64,000 bases of DNA from Adiantum capillus-veneris. Taxonomy: Eukaryota > Streptophyta > Polypodiopsida > Polypodiales > Pteridaceae. Below the pieces are notes generated by a model. That model ran no database searches. It worked only from the letters and a program-made list of their open reading frames with translations, and was not told the DNA's origin. The DNA is taken from positions 73,141,912-73,205,911 of the forward strand of contig CM043963.1 in assembly GCA_014529385.2 (NCBI GenBank), given 5' to 3'. The position numbers and the translations under genes were made by a program. Below are positions 1-11,555 of the stretch, in pieces (the first letter of the stretch is position 1; the number at the start of each line of letters is the position of its first letter).

Positions 1-100
1 TACTAAACATTGTATCTATGTCCTCTTCATGTGTATGACCCACCATTTAGAATCCCAAATGCACAATTTCAAAAACACTTTTTGCTATTAGCAAGGATAA

Positions 101-1361
101 TTATGCAAGTAGATATTGATTCTCATTGTCTCCTACACAATTAACTAGCTGTAGCAAAATATTAGCATGCAATTCTTGAAATACAAGAGTGGACATGGTA
201 TCCACAACGCATTGAGAGGAGGTTGATTGTACGTTAGCAATTTCTTCATTACATCCTTCAATAGCTAACAATGGTGTTATTGTTGATGCAGTCCTCTCAC
301 GCTCACACTTCATTCTGTTTTGGGGGTATAAAGCTATGCTTGAGTTAAATGCGTTGAATAATGTTGCATTGCTATGTGGCATACCATCATGGCATAAATC
401 TCCTAGTCCATGGTATTTTGTTCTTTCCAAATTCCATAAGCATAATGCAAGGGAACCAATTGTAGCATTGGGATTTGAAGGCCATAATCCATTAAGTGAG
501 AAATGGCTATACATCCCATGACCATGTCCATGCATTATCATACCTACCGATGATTCTTGCAATTGATATGTATTCGCATAGTCTTTTGAGTTCACACGCA
601 ATCTAGGTATTGCTGTCCTTTCTTGGTCCGTTTTATCATGTATAATGCACAAATACTTATCTTTTTGTAGCTGTGAGAATTTGCACATTCCTATAACTTT
701 GTTGTTGCATCATGTGAATTCTACGTTCATCCTTCAAACACGCAATTAGTTCATCATCCTTTGTTGACTCTAGTTGAGACTTTATCCCACTACACACAAC
801 ACATTTAGAGAACTCACTTGTTTTTGACAAGGTCACATTAGCAAATTTTGTATTCAAAATCCTATTGGATGTAGTGCTAGACATTGGCTTGAGACTATAT
901 ACAAGTGTTTTATTGACATCATGTAAAATGTCTATTTGCTTGTATGTGTTCGATATTGCAAGCAAGGTTTCCCTCATTCCATCTTTCATAGTTCTAATCT
1001 TATGTGGCATTCTCTCTGAGTTTTCCTCTTACAAAAGAGTGCATCAATGTCCTACCCATTTTTGTATGGTCTCTTCCTTTTCTTATGACACCATGATTAC
1101 CATGCACTGAGCATCGAACCCCATTTTCAAAAAAATCATGAACGATAACGATAAAATGAAGTTTTTGGAATGTCATGCTCTATTGAAAATCTCATTGCCA
1201 TTAAAAGAAAATACATGGCAAGTCTTTGCAGTTGTTGTGTTCTTGCGCCAAGAAGACAACATTGTATCATACACATAGCTAGTTCTATTTTTCAAATTCA
1301 TTGCGCATCGCCATGACCTTATCTCGGTTGGAATACTAACAACACCTTTTGGAAAAAACAA
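101..1361 (-). pseudogene. Decayed transposon-type protein, DUF7869-like
   Basis: Three minus-strand open segments (1361-1173, 1010-657, 688-101) read as pieces of one protein in changing frames. The last segment carries IHDKTDQERTAIPRL followed by an HGHGHGMYSHF stretch and a leucine-rich segment. This order resembles the DUF7869-type proteins found in plant and animal transposon-like repeats, where a conserved aspartate-rich strand (D-x-x-D-Q) is followed by a histidine-rich loop. A paired-cysteine motif (CVVCSG) lies in the middle segment. Frameshifts and stops separate the parts, so it is not a working gene. The family assignment comes from remembered motif shape and is tentative; the reading as mobile-element coding sequence is firmer. 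No terminal repeats were found. Confidence 0.4.
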
Positions 1362-1379
1362 TCTACAATTGAAAAAAGC

Positions 1380-2000
1380 TGGACGGATGATAGGGATGCT
1401 TGATTGGATTTCTTAGAAGGTTTCATAGACATTTTGGCTTTCTATTTATAAAGCAATACTTTTGTTTTTCTAAAATAGGCTCTACCAAATGAGCTGAATC
1501 AATGCATGTGTTTTGTAACGCATTAGTAGCATGTAAATTCTCATAGCGTAACAACGCTTTTCCATCCATAGTTGTCACTCTCTTGATAGGCCAACAAGCA
1601 ATATTGATGCTTCATACATTAGGTTTTGTAGAAATACTAGCCTCACCAACATAGGATGTTTCAATACCAATACCGATGTTATCTTCACCTAGCTCGCCAA
1701 AGTTTACGGAATCAAATGGACACACGTACATGACAACCTTGTCGGCTGCTACATGTGTTTTGCTTTCATCCTATAGTTGAACCTCTTATCCTTCCAAACC
1801 TTCCTGTAGCTCATCCCATCATACTGTGCCTCCAATTGCTCCCATGCCATTGCTTTGTGAATCTCATGCATAGAAATCCCTTCGTACTACATCTCATTCA
1901 TGTATTGTAGCAAACCAATAATCCATTTCAAAGTACTGTGGAAAGAATCTCCCACTGTCAATGCATCCATTGTTGGAAATGGAATGAGTGCTTTATTTTC
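1380..2000 (-). pseudogene. Upstream part of the same decayed ORF
   Basis: Reverse-strand translation of roughly 2000-1740 gives a protein-like run (motifs AMAWEQLEAQYDGM and YRKVWKDKRFNY) broken by in-frame stops at about every 30-40 codons. It lies upstream of, and in the same orientation as, the DUF7869-like segments at 101-1361, so it is probably the N-terminal half of the same degenerate transposon protein. The segment 1380-1740 shows further short open stretches with stops. I recognise no catalytic motif here. Confidence 0.3.
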
Positions 2001-2279
2001 AAACACAAATTAACTTACATTGATACATTGCCTTCCCCAATAGCATATCAGAACAATATGCCTTTGGGTTTATTTCACATACACTCCCAATGGCAACCTT
2101 TTGTGTAGCTACAAAATTGCTTACTCTATCACCATGATTAAAACCCATACCTACAAGAAGGTTTCAACAAAGATTTGTTAAACAAACCATCACATGGTAT
2201 TTTGACAATTACATGGTAAGTGTGTTAATAGATAGCTTTTTACTTGTACATTGACCATCTTATGTCCATAGGGTGCTTT

Positions 2280-2430
2280 TGTTAAGTATGAAGATTGGTT
2301 CACTCCTTGTAAAACTTTTTAACTCAAAAACGCACATTTGTAAGGTCCTTGTTATTTTACGAGGAGAATCCATCATGCGTGAGAAAAATTACTCGCCGAA
2401 AAACCAAAAATTCACACAAGGGCCATAGAT
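2280..2430 (+). repeat. Truncated 5' LTR of copia copy A
   Basis: The sequence from 2280 matches the start of the 3' LTR at 5775: both share the AACTCAAAAACG block, the CATTTGTAAGG block and the GAGGAGAATCCATC block. The match stops near 2420-2430, where integrase-linker coding sequence begins directly. About 570 bp of LTR and all of gag to integrase core are therefore deleted. Confidence 0.75.
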
Positions 2431-2439
2431 AGAAGTTTG

Positions 2440-4055
2440 AGGTCAAAGTTATAAAATCTTTAGGAGTAGGGATGTAATTCTCAACGAACAAAATATGTAC
2501 AAAAATTACTTGGAGAAAAAACAAACAAAAGGTACAAGTGAAGAGTGCATGGAGCTTGAGGACAGTAAAGACTCAAGGAGTGCAGGTGGTGACAACTTGC
2601 AACAACGTCAACCATATGCGAGACCTCAATCTATACACTGAAGATCTACAAGAGTACCTAGACCTCCATAGAGATTCATTCTTTCCTTCAATCATCTCTT
2701 GGTCTCTGATTCTAAAGAGCCAAAGTCATACAAAGAAGCCATGCAACAATATCTAAAGAAGATTGGACAAAGAGCATGCAAGCAAATATGGACTCATTAA
2801 ATTGCAACTAAACATGAGAAGTGATTGATTTACCTTAAGGTAAGCGGGCACTACAAAACAAATGGGTGTACAAGTTGAAGGAAGAAGAAGGCAAGAAGAA
2901 GAAGTACAAGTCCAAGCTTGTGTTAAAGGGGTTTTCTCAAAAGACAGGTATTGAATTCAATGAAATATTCTCTCCTATTGTGAAAATGAATTCAATTAGG
3001 CTTTTGTCTTAAGCTTTACAACTCCTCATGACTTAACTCTTGAGAAAATGGATGTAAGTATGACATTCCCTCATGGCGACTTGGAGGAGGATATTTACAT
3101 GCTTCAACCAAGGGGTATGAAGAAAAGGATAAGGAGAAAATGGTTTACATGTTAAAGAAAATCTTGTACGGTCTAAAGCAAGCATCAAGACAATGGTACT
3201 TCAAGTTCGGACGATGGATGCTAGATTATGGATTTAGAATAAGCAACTCAGATCATTGTGTGTATACGAAGAATCTAGAAGAGATTATCCTAATGTTGTA
3301 TGTTGATGACATACTGATTGCAAGTGCCAACATGCAGGATATCAAAGACCTGAACGAAGACTTTTCTAAATCTTTTTCAATGAATATTTGGTGTTGCAAA
3401 GTGGATACTTGGTATGAAGATATCAAGGACAGGGAGAAGAAGACACTAAAGATATATCAAGAGCATTACATCAACAAGGTACTAGAAAGGTTTGCGATGC
3501 AAGATGCAAAATCGATTTCTACACCTTTGGCTAGTCACTTTAAAATAACCAAGGATATGTGTCCAAAGACACAAGAGGAGATAGCCTATATGTCTAAAGT
3601 TCCATACACTGCAGCGGTAGGTTCTCTAATGTAGGCTATGGTTTGGACAAGGCCAGATATTGCACATGTAGTGGAATTTGTGAGTAGACTCATGGATAAT
3701 CTAGGTAAAGAGCATTGGCAGGATACCAAGGTATCTTAAAGAAACAATGACAAATGCTTTGCACTAATATTTTATTACAAGGGTACGCTGATGCAGATAT
3801 GGTAGGTGAAAAAGATACTCGAAGGAGAATTACTGGCTACATCTTCACGATTGGAGGCAGAACAATAAGTTGGGCTTCAAAGTTGCAGAAAGTGGTGACT
3901 CTCAATTTCTACTACGAAAGCAGAGTATGTAGCTCTCACGGAGGCTAGAAAAGAGATTTTGTGGCTTCATAGATTCTTGGAGAAGCTTGGATACAAGAAA
4001 GAAAATTGTGTCTTGTACAATGAAAATCAAAGCGTCATTCATCTTGCAAAGAATT
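2440..4055 (+). pseudogene. Copia pol fragment: integrase tail, reverse transcriptase, RNase H start
   Basis: The plus strand encodes the end of the integrase linker (2440-2750), an RVT_2-type reverse transcriptase (about 2840-3640) and the first part of RNase H (about 3770-4055). The polymerase signature LYVDD is visible near 3297, preceded by LYGLKQASRQWY, a standard copia RT motif. The RNase H has GYADADMVG near 3781, which supplies the first catalytic aspartate, and a TEA-like segment near 3930. Stops and frameshifts are frequent; the longest open piece is 3140-3634. Reverse transcription was its original role in a cytoplasmic virus-like particle. The RNase H end continues after the inserted LTR, at 5530-5690. 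Confidence 0.85.
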
Positions 4056-5529
4056 TGTAACGGAAATGGACTATGAACATTGAGAATAGCGGAATTAAGA
4101 AAACTGTAGTGAGCATTTTTATGAGAATACTTTGAGAAAATAGAGGGAGAACTTGATTAGAGGTAGCAACATAACTATTATACCTAATTAACTTGGCATG
4201 AATAATACTATGCAAGAGAGAAAATTAGAGAACTTGACAACAGTTGAGGACGGGATTTATGTGGAGCCGCGGTTGCCCCTCCAAAAGGCTTTTGTACTAT
4301 AGCTTCTCCTATAGAGACTTGGTACAATACAAGATTTGTGTTCCTTGAGACCTTCATGGTGCAATGAAGATAGAGAGCTTCATGCACCACAATTATGCCC
4401 GTATCTTAGCTAAATGAAAGCATTAACTTTTCCCCGGCCTCAGTCCTAAGAGCTAGTAGGGAATGAGGGTGGGGAAGAAGAATAAGAAGTATTCTTATGA
4501 GAAATAAGTAGTGTCCTCTCATACCATTACTCATAGAGATCACCATAGCATAGTAGCATAGCAATGGAGATGAAGAAGATGGCTAGTATAGCATTGAAGC
4601 ATGGCTATTGGTTGGATTTGCATTCCATAGCCAAGAGTTGTTGGTGTAGGCTCTCAACTTCTCAAGCTTGGAGAAGGAGATGGAGTTCTTCCACTTTCAC
4701 AAAGTGATAATGAGAGCATGTGAGTGTGTGCGTGAGAGAGTATATCCCCAAGCACACCCCCAACTTGCTTTGGTCGACCCCTCCTTGTAGCTCATCCTTG
4801 AATTTAATTGGACCCTTGAAAGACTGGCCAATCACATGCTTAGTGCATATCAAGCAACAAGGTAAGCATTTGGACAAGTGTCCTTCTTACCCATTTAATG
4901 CCTAGATAATTATTTAACTAGACTCAATGCTCATTGAACCTCTCTCAAAGTCAACCAATAGGCTTTAGGCACAATATGGGGCAACCTAGGTAGGAGCTTG
5001 ACATGTGTCCCATATGCCTCTTTGAGCAAGGGACGTCCCTTGAGTGAGGGGAAGGTCAATCTCTCTCATCCCCTACTTGCATGGCTCGCCCCCCTCACTG
5101 TAGGCCTTGGTTTGACTTCAAGCTTCTCAATGTCTCATAAGCATGACAAGCACCTTAAGCACCTTAGTCAGCAAGCACGACAAGCACCTCAAGCACATTA
5201 GTCAGCTCAAGCACGACAAGCACCTCAAGCACATGCTTAGCTTGTTTAGGGTCTAACATACTCTAAGGTCTTGGGTATAAGGAATAACATTGTCCTTTGG
5301 AGGTCTTTAATGAAGCTAAACCTAAGGTCTTTTAAGCTCCATTAGCTAGCATTGCTCTTTGCTAGACCATCTCCATTTGGACCAATTGACTTTGGTCCCC
5401 TGCTGATAGATCCATAAGCACATGTCTATATTCTAACTCTTGTTCCCGTTTATTCTCCCACATTAAATGATCAGTTTAATATAAGAAAACCATTTGGGTC
5501 ATTTAGCTATTAGATTTTATGACAGAATT
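4051..5529. mobile_element. Solo chromovirus LTR with 5-bp target duplication
   Basis: A 1469-bp block (4056-5524) begins TGTAAC and ends TATGACA, with GAATT directly on both sides (4051-4055 and 5525-5529). It is a diverged copy of the LTR of the minus-strand chromovirus at 45.5-53.8 kb (compare 52253-53839): shared landmarks are the GACAACAGTTGAGGAC block, the CCTCCAAAAGGCTT block, the GGTTGGATTTGCAT block and the AAATGATCAGTTTAA block near the end. It lies within the RNase H of copia copy A. There is no internal region, as expected after recombination between two LTRs. Several short ORFs inside it look spurious. Confidence 0.93.
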
Positions 5530-5690
5530 CAACCTTTCACTCAAGGATGAAGCATATAGAGGTGAGATATCACGTCATACATACTCTTTTGGAAGAAGGA
5601 CAACTAAAGCTTGGAAAGATGCACACAAGCAAGAATCTTGCAGACATGTTAACAAAGTTAGTTAACAAGGAGAAGTTGAGCTTTTGATCA
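5530..5690 (+). pseudogene. End of copia RNase H after the inserted LTR
   Basis: This is the 3' part of the pol gene split by the solo LTR. Translation shows HSRMKHIEV, ILLEEGQLKLGKMH-like and NKEKLSF-like pieces matching the C-terminus of the RNase H at 40694-40860 on the minus strand. It ends at a TGA close to 5686. An untranslated stretch follows, up to the polypurine tract at 5762-5774. Confidence 0.8.
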
Positions 5691-5761
5691 TGTTCAATCG
5701 GAATTCAAGGATAAGAAGTCAGAATAGAAAACAATTACAAGTTTGGTGTGGAGATCAGTCT

Positions 5762-6497
5762 CCAAGTGGGAGATTGTTGAGTATGGAGCCTGATTCATCC
5801 CCTGCAAATTTTTTAACTCAAAAACGTACATTTGTAAGGCCCCCGTTATGAGGAGAATCCATCGTGCGTGAGAAAAATCACTCATCAAAATATTCCTTTT
5901 TGTTGAAATATTATGGCTGGCCGGTGGCAAAAAATGGCCGGTAGTTGGAAGTCTTTGGTCGGCGGACAAATTCAATGGCTAATGGAAAAATCTTAGGTGG
6001 ACTTGTCTACGACTACACACTGGCACATGGAATATTTTTAGGTGGACCTGTCTAGCTAGGTACGATCACACATAGGTGCATGTGAGAGTTTAACTTAAAC
6101 TTGTTTGCACAAGCAACTTGAACTTGGTTGCACAAGGAGGGCTACACACACAGGTGTTTTTAATGAGAGAGGGCAGCCCTTTTGGCCTATAAGAGGAGGC
6201 CTCCTCTACACACAAAATGGATTTTGAAGTGGTGAAGCTTGTAAGGTGAGGTGAAGGTGTGTGAGGTAGTGAGAGTGAAGCAAGGTGGGAGTTCCATGAA
6301 GGGTTGCTAATCCCTTTATAACCTACTTTTATTTTGAAATGCAAAGACATTGAGTGGCCCCTTTCCTCTGGACATAGCTCACATTGGGTGAACCATCTCT
6401 CTCTCTCTCTCTATTATCTCTCTTGTGTGTGAAAATTATCTCTCTCAATTAAATAATCCACTCTAATCTCTACTTAGCTACACCTTTATTCCTAACA
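5762..6497 (+). repeat. Polypurine tract and 3' LTR of copia copy A
   Basis: The purine-rich CCAAGTGGGAGAT (5762-5774) immediately precedes the LTR start TGTTGAGTATGGAGCC (5775). The LTR ends CCTAACA at 6497, giving 723 bp. It contains the GTGAAAATTATCTCTCTC and ACTTAGCTACACC blocks that are the reverse complement of the start of the LTR at 39831, and GGCCGG-rich blocks also found there. A short CT run lies at about 6391-6412. Confidence 0.88.
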
Positions 6498-6539
6498 ACT
6501 TTGTTAATTATGTCATTAGACAAGAAACATAAAAAAATG

Positions 6540-7057
6540 ACATACTATGGCCCGAGGGCCATAGGATGCTCTATGTAGCTACAACAAAGGACACCCATAT
6601 TGCCTTAGGAGGGTAAAATTGTCAAGCTTTGTCAATTATTTGTGGAGATTATATGTGCAGCCTATGCCCCTAGGACCAAAGGGTTTTATATGTAGGTGTG
6701 AGAAGTGCTCCACATAGCCCAAAAGGTGAGCCAAAAGTATACCCTATGGCCTAAGGGACATAGGGTGCTCCATGTACATGTGTAAAAGGAAATTTTAAAA
6801 GCCAACAAGTTAACAAAGGGCACCTTATAGCCTTAGGGCCATAGGTTGATTTTTGTAGGTGTTTCTTGAAGAGTACATATAGATTCCTCATGTACGCCTC
6901 ACATTGAGTATATATGTAGGTGTTCCTTGATGAGCATATATACATACTATGGCCTTAGGGCCATAGGGTAGGCTATATGTAGGTGTTTCATGATGAGTAT
7001 ATATACATCCTATGGCCTCATGGCCATGGATGCTATATGTAGGTGTTTTGTGATGAT

Positions 7058-7094
<37 letters not shown>

Positions 7095-8170
7095 TATGGA
7101 CTTAGGGTGCTATATGTAAGTGTTTCATGATGAGTATCTATACATCCTATGGCCTTAGGGACATGCGTGCTATATACATCCTATAGACTTAGGGCCATAG
7201 GATGCTGTATGTAGGTGTTTCATGACGAGTATGTATACATCCTATGGCCTTAGGGCCAAGGGTACTATATGTAGATGTTTTGTGATCACTGTATAAACAT
7301 CCCATGGACTTAGGGCCATAGGATACTATATATAGGTGTTTCGTGATGATTATACATAGATCCTATGGACTTAGGGGCATAGGATGCTATATGTAAGTGT
7401 TTCACGATAAGTATATATAGGCCCTATGGACTTAGGGCCATAGGATGCTATATGTAGGTGTTTCACAATAAATATATATAGACCCTAAGGACTTAGGGCC
7501 ATAGGGTTCTATATATAGATGTTTCATGATGAATGTACATACATCCTATGGATTTAGGGCCACACAAGATGCTATATGTAGGTGTTTCACGTAAGTATAC
7601 ATGGAACCTCTGTACTTAGGGACACATGGTTCTATATATAAGTATTTTGTGATGAGTATACATATATTCTATGGGCCATAGGAAACTATACGTAGGTGTT
7701 TCATGATGAGTATTTATACATCCTATGGCCTTAGGAAAATAGGGTGCTCTATGTAGGTGTGTGAAAGGGAACCACATAAGCCAAGAACCATTTCAAAGGG
7801 ATACCTTATGGACTCAGGGGCATAGGGTGCTATATGTAGATGTTCCATGTTGAGTACATATAGGTCCCTTGTGACACATCTACAAAGATGTATTTGTATT
7901 TATCACAAAGGACTCCACACATTCAATATGCATAACATGACACCCTATGGCCCTAGGTCCATAGCTTTACCCATGAGGGCATCTCTGGGAGAGTATGTGT
8001 ATGCATCCTACAGCATTAAGTCCATAAGATGCTCTATGTAGGTGTAAAGAAGAGCACCACATAAACATCTCAAAGTCACACCCTATGACACAATGGCCAT
8101 TGGGTGTTGTATGTAGGTGAAACAAAGGGCATCACATAACCATGACCCAAGGTCCATAGGGGGCCAAGGG
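6540..8170. repeat. Minisatellite of about 60-bp units
   Basis: At least sixteen imperfect units repeat at a spacing of about 60 bp (for example near 6914, 6978, 7036, 7210, 7268, 7332, 7391, 7452, 7514 and 7575). Each carries CTATATGTAGGTGTTT, then an ATGATGAGTATAT-like part, then CATCCTATGGCCTTAGGGCC. The TATGG...CCATA part is an inverted repeat within many units. A piece of the same motif (ATGTCCATAGGGTGC) lies at about 2258-2275, before the copia insertion, so copia copy A probably landed in or beside an older version of this array. No coding potential is supported. Confidence 0.88.
7061..7092. repeat. (AT)n microsatellite
   Basis: Sixteen uninterrupted AT dinucleotides lie within one unit of the 60-bp minisatellite and lengthen it, probably by replication slippage of the ATATAT part of the unit. 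Confidence 0.95.
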
Positions 8171-9905
8171 CACCAAAATGCTCTTTGTCAATCATCACAA
8201 AGAGAGACCCAATTGACCTAGGTCAATGTGCTCAACTTGTGTGCATGTTTCTGTCCATAATTATATGTTCACGTATGTGCGATTGTATGCTCGGATCATA
8301 AATATCTTTGCAGAATTTGCAAAATGTTTTTAAAAAGGTGTAAAAGGTGCAATTGAGTGTCTGCTAGGATGTATGGGACTATGTAACAATTGTACGCTTG
8401 AATATGCATGTGTGACTATGTTGCAAGTGAAATAACTAAAGAGTACTAAAGACCATCAGTATTATCACACATGCATGTATACCCATAATGTTTTTGAAGA
8501 GATGCATATTTTCTTGAATAAATGTATATCTATGTTGCACGTTTGAGTGCATTCTCAAACCACACATAAAATGTACAGTATTGCCACACATTTAGAATTG
8601 AAAACCCAATTTACGTGCAATTGTATTCTCAGATCAAATTTTGTTAGTTATTTTGGAAAATTGTCAAAAACTTTCAGGGTTGCCCCAAACTTGCTATAAT
8701 GGGTTTTCAGCCTTGATGAATACTCGGTTACAAAATAACGCACATTTTTTGAGTAAAAATTGAAATTTGGCTATTTTTAGTGTAAATTTTGTTCCCGAGT
8801 TCGAATTTACTTCATGGGTATCATTCAACTAGCAATGTTGAGATATGTATGCTGACAAAATCTTGTACTAATGATTTCTAAAACCAAAATCTATTTTTTT
8901 TCCTAAAAGCTCTCCAAAATTCCAAGCCGATGAGCTACCTCCCATCGTGAGAAAACGCCTAAAACTCTAGAAATTCTAATTGAAAAGACTAGTTGTGGGC
9001 ATAGGTGGGATAGGTCGAGGAGGTGGGGGGTGTAGGTGTAGAAAAACCAAGTGTAATGCAAAAACCTACTGACGTGATTGTGCCCGTGCATATGCCAAAA
9101 GGGAATAGGACTACCCCTTTGTCACCTCCTTTAGTGGCACTCATTGTGACAAATGCTTTGGCTGACAAAAATGACGACCCCTTGTAACCCTCCCCCTTGA
9201 TGGTCTTGATTTGGGATTATCACAAGAAATGCAAGATGGAGGGCTTACTTCTTGGATCTCAATGATGCTACAACCTGACAATAACAATTTGATGAATGCC
9301 TTCATTATTTTTGCCGTCTCCTCTTCTTAAGTCCTCTAGTTTGAAAACTCTTTGATCCACTCATCCATCTTGCAAATCCCTCTTCAATGGGCACCAAATG
9401 AGAGGTAGGCATGCAAAACAGACCTGGTAGCCTCTTCATCAAGACAATGCATGATGACCGCATCAAGAGAGGTATACAATAAGGGCACCACCTAGCTTGG
9501 AATGCAGCTAGGACACAAGATACCTAACAAGAATCACCAAAAACATTGAGCACAGGGGACACGATGACCGATCAAGCACCTACTCAGTGTGCCTAGAGAC
9601 GCTGATGTGTTGGAATTGAGCTCGTCGTGTCCTTGACTGTGAACAAGATGAGACATGATAGAAGTAATCAGCAAGGTGTATCACAAAAGTAGGAGCAACC
9701 ACAATATATATGCAAAGTCGTGCGTCAAGAAAGGAACAAAACAATCAAGAGAAGCTTGTAAGTGAGAGATCTTGCAACTAAAGTATAAAACCCTCAACAT
9801 TTCTTGTCACTTGATGCATGGCCAAAATATGTGTTGCTAATTCATGATAGTGAGATCCTCTCATTAAAAACACATGGTGCTCATGGTGCAAGCGTGCCTA
9901 GTGCT
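8171..9905. other. No supported gene; possible gypsy integrase scrap
   Basis: Most of this stretch shows no coding or repeat structure that I can support. On the minus strand, about 9500-9410 translates to MHCLDEEATRSVLHAY followed by a GAH segment. This resembles the zinc-binding start of gypsy integrases (D-E-E-A-x-x-V-L ... G-x-H), with stops on either side. That reading rests on about 30 codons and is weak. The other short open frames lack recognisable motifs. Confidence 0.3.
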
Positions 9906-9907
9906 AG

Positions 9908-9910
<3 letters not shown>

Positions 9911-9957
<47 letters not shown>
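9911..9957. repeat. (GA)n microsatellite
   Basis: About 23 GA dinucleotides run without interruption. The ORF crossing it (9804-10118) is low-complexity Arg-Glu repeat and is not credible as a gene. Confidence 0.95.
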
Positions 9958-9964
<7 letters not shown>

Positions 9965-10119
9965 AAAGAATGCGTTGGAGACTATAAGAGGGAAAGGAGA
10001 AAGGATGAATGGAAATGAGGCAAAATGCCTTGATCTAAATCAAAACCTCTACCACCCCACATACTCACCCATGATTTCCAAAACTCACACACCAACAAGC
10101 AAAGAACTTAAGCATTAGA

Positions 10120-11550
10120 AAATCTAAAGATGAAGTGAAGTAGAATATCCATTAAGGCAGGTTTCATGTACCAAAACACACACACACAAACTAAGATTTC
10201 TAACCACAAGATGTGAATGGAAACCCTCCTCACCAACCACTACACTAGTGGTAGCCTAGTGTTTCACCAAATGCCTAAGGAGGGAAATCTACAATGTGAA
10301 GGGATCTCTCAAAGATAAGATTGGGGCTCTTCATATAGCCTTTCTTAAATGATTAATTTTGGGATAATTACAATTACGAAGCCAAATTGGGAGGCTAATT
10401 GAGGTGCCTTGGGAGTCACCACGTTTAACTTGTAGATGCTCCTCCTAAAAGCTTCACCTTGCCACTTGAGATGGTGCTTCTTCATCACTTACTTACAATA
10501 TTTTAGCTTTATGCTTGAAGCACTTTGAATATGTTGGACTTGTAGTTCACCATTGGTGGTAGAGAGAGGTGATGAATAAGGCATAGTAGAGATGCCTATA
10601 TGTGATGATGAAGGAGATTTGGGTGGGGAGGGGTGAAGATAATGATTTCTCTAAGGTTTTATGGCTAATTAAAATAGGGTAAAATGGGGCTTGTGATGGA
10701 CAATGAAAATTCATAGTGAGTCCTTAATACTTGTGTGTTTTTAGTCATGGTGTGCATAGTTTAGTGCACATACTCACAAGCAAGGGGAAGGGGATGGAGT
10801 GTAACCATGGAAGCTTGAGAAGATTAAATAGGAGTGAGAAAGGAAGGAAATTTGTGTAAGACTAAGTGTGTGTGAGCAAGAAAGTTCCAAGGGTAAAATG
10901 AGAGAAGACTAGGTGATTAAGAAAAAGCCCAAAAATAGGTGTGTTTTTACCAAAATGGCTCCAAGATGGGACCCAAATTGATTTTAAGAGTAAGTGTTAA
11001 GGAGAAGGCGTGGAGGGGGTCTAGTTATGATAGGGTACCCATTCTTTTAGAAAAATATTGAAAAAATGATGAAATAGGATCCTTTTTTCCTTCTTTTCCT
11101 TATGGGCCAAAGGGGAGGTGGCCCACATCACATGATTCTTTATTTGGATTTCTCAATTAAGCATCACATGGGTGGTGGGAACCTAAAGATGCTCCTTATC
11201 TCCATAAAGTCATAACGACATCTTGTATGGATACTAGTAGAATACTTTGTATACAACTAATAACTTATTAAGAAATGCACAGATGGTGGTCCCCAACACT
11301 TGACCATTCTAAAATCACTTGTCTCATAGATGAAACCATTTTCATTTCTCTCTCCACATCCTTTTACATTCTCAGTAGCCTTTATTCCATTATAGACGTT
11401 GTCTTGTTGTCTCGTCAAAGCCCTTAGTGTCACACCAAGCATTGCTGCCCATGAGACCCACTCCTTCGATTGCACTCTTGCTTTTATTTTTAGAGTATGT
11501 ACAAACCCTAGAAAAAAGTAGAGTTTATTGAAGCCATGTTCCACTTCTTC
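10120..11550. other. Unannotated AT-rich stretch
   Basis: I see no gene, RNA or repeat that I can defend here. Only short open frames without motifs occur, including a 95-codon minus-strand frame at 11257-11544. A short CA run lies near 10177. Confidence 0.4.
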
Positions 11551-11555
11551 TTGTC

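Larger units (their letters stand above)
2280..6497 (+). mobile_element. Deleted Ty1/copia retrotransposon (copy A)
   Basis: The element begins with a truncated 5' LTR (TGTTAAGTATGAAG at 2280) and ends with a 3' LTR at 5775-6497, terminating CCTAACA. The flanking 5-mers GCTTT (2275-2279) and ACTTT (6498-6502) differ by one base and look like a worn target-site duplication. Gag, protease and the integrase core are missing: sequence passes from inside the 5' LTR to the integrase/reverse-transcriptase linker near 2440. A chromovirus solo LTR (4056-5524) interrupts the RNase H. The LTR and protein are the same family as the more complete minus-strand element at 39831-45383, which served as the guide for domain order. 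Confidence 0.85.
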
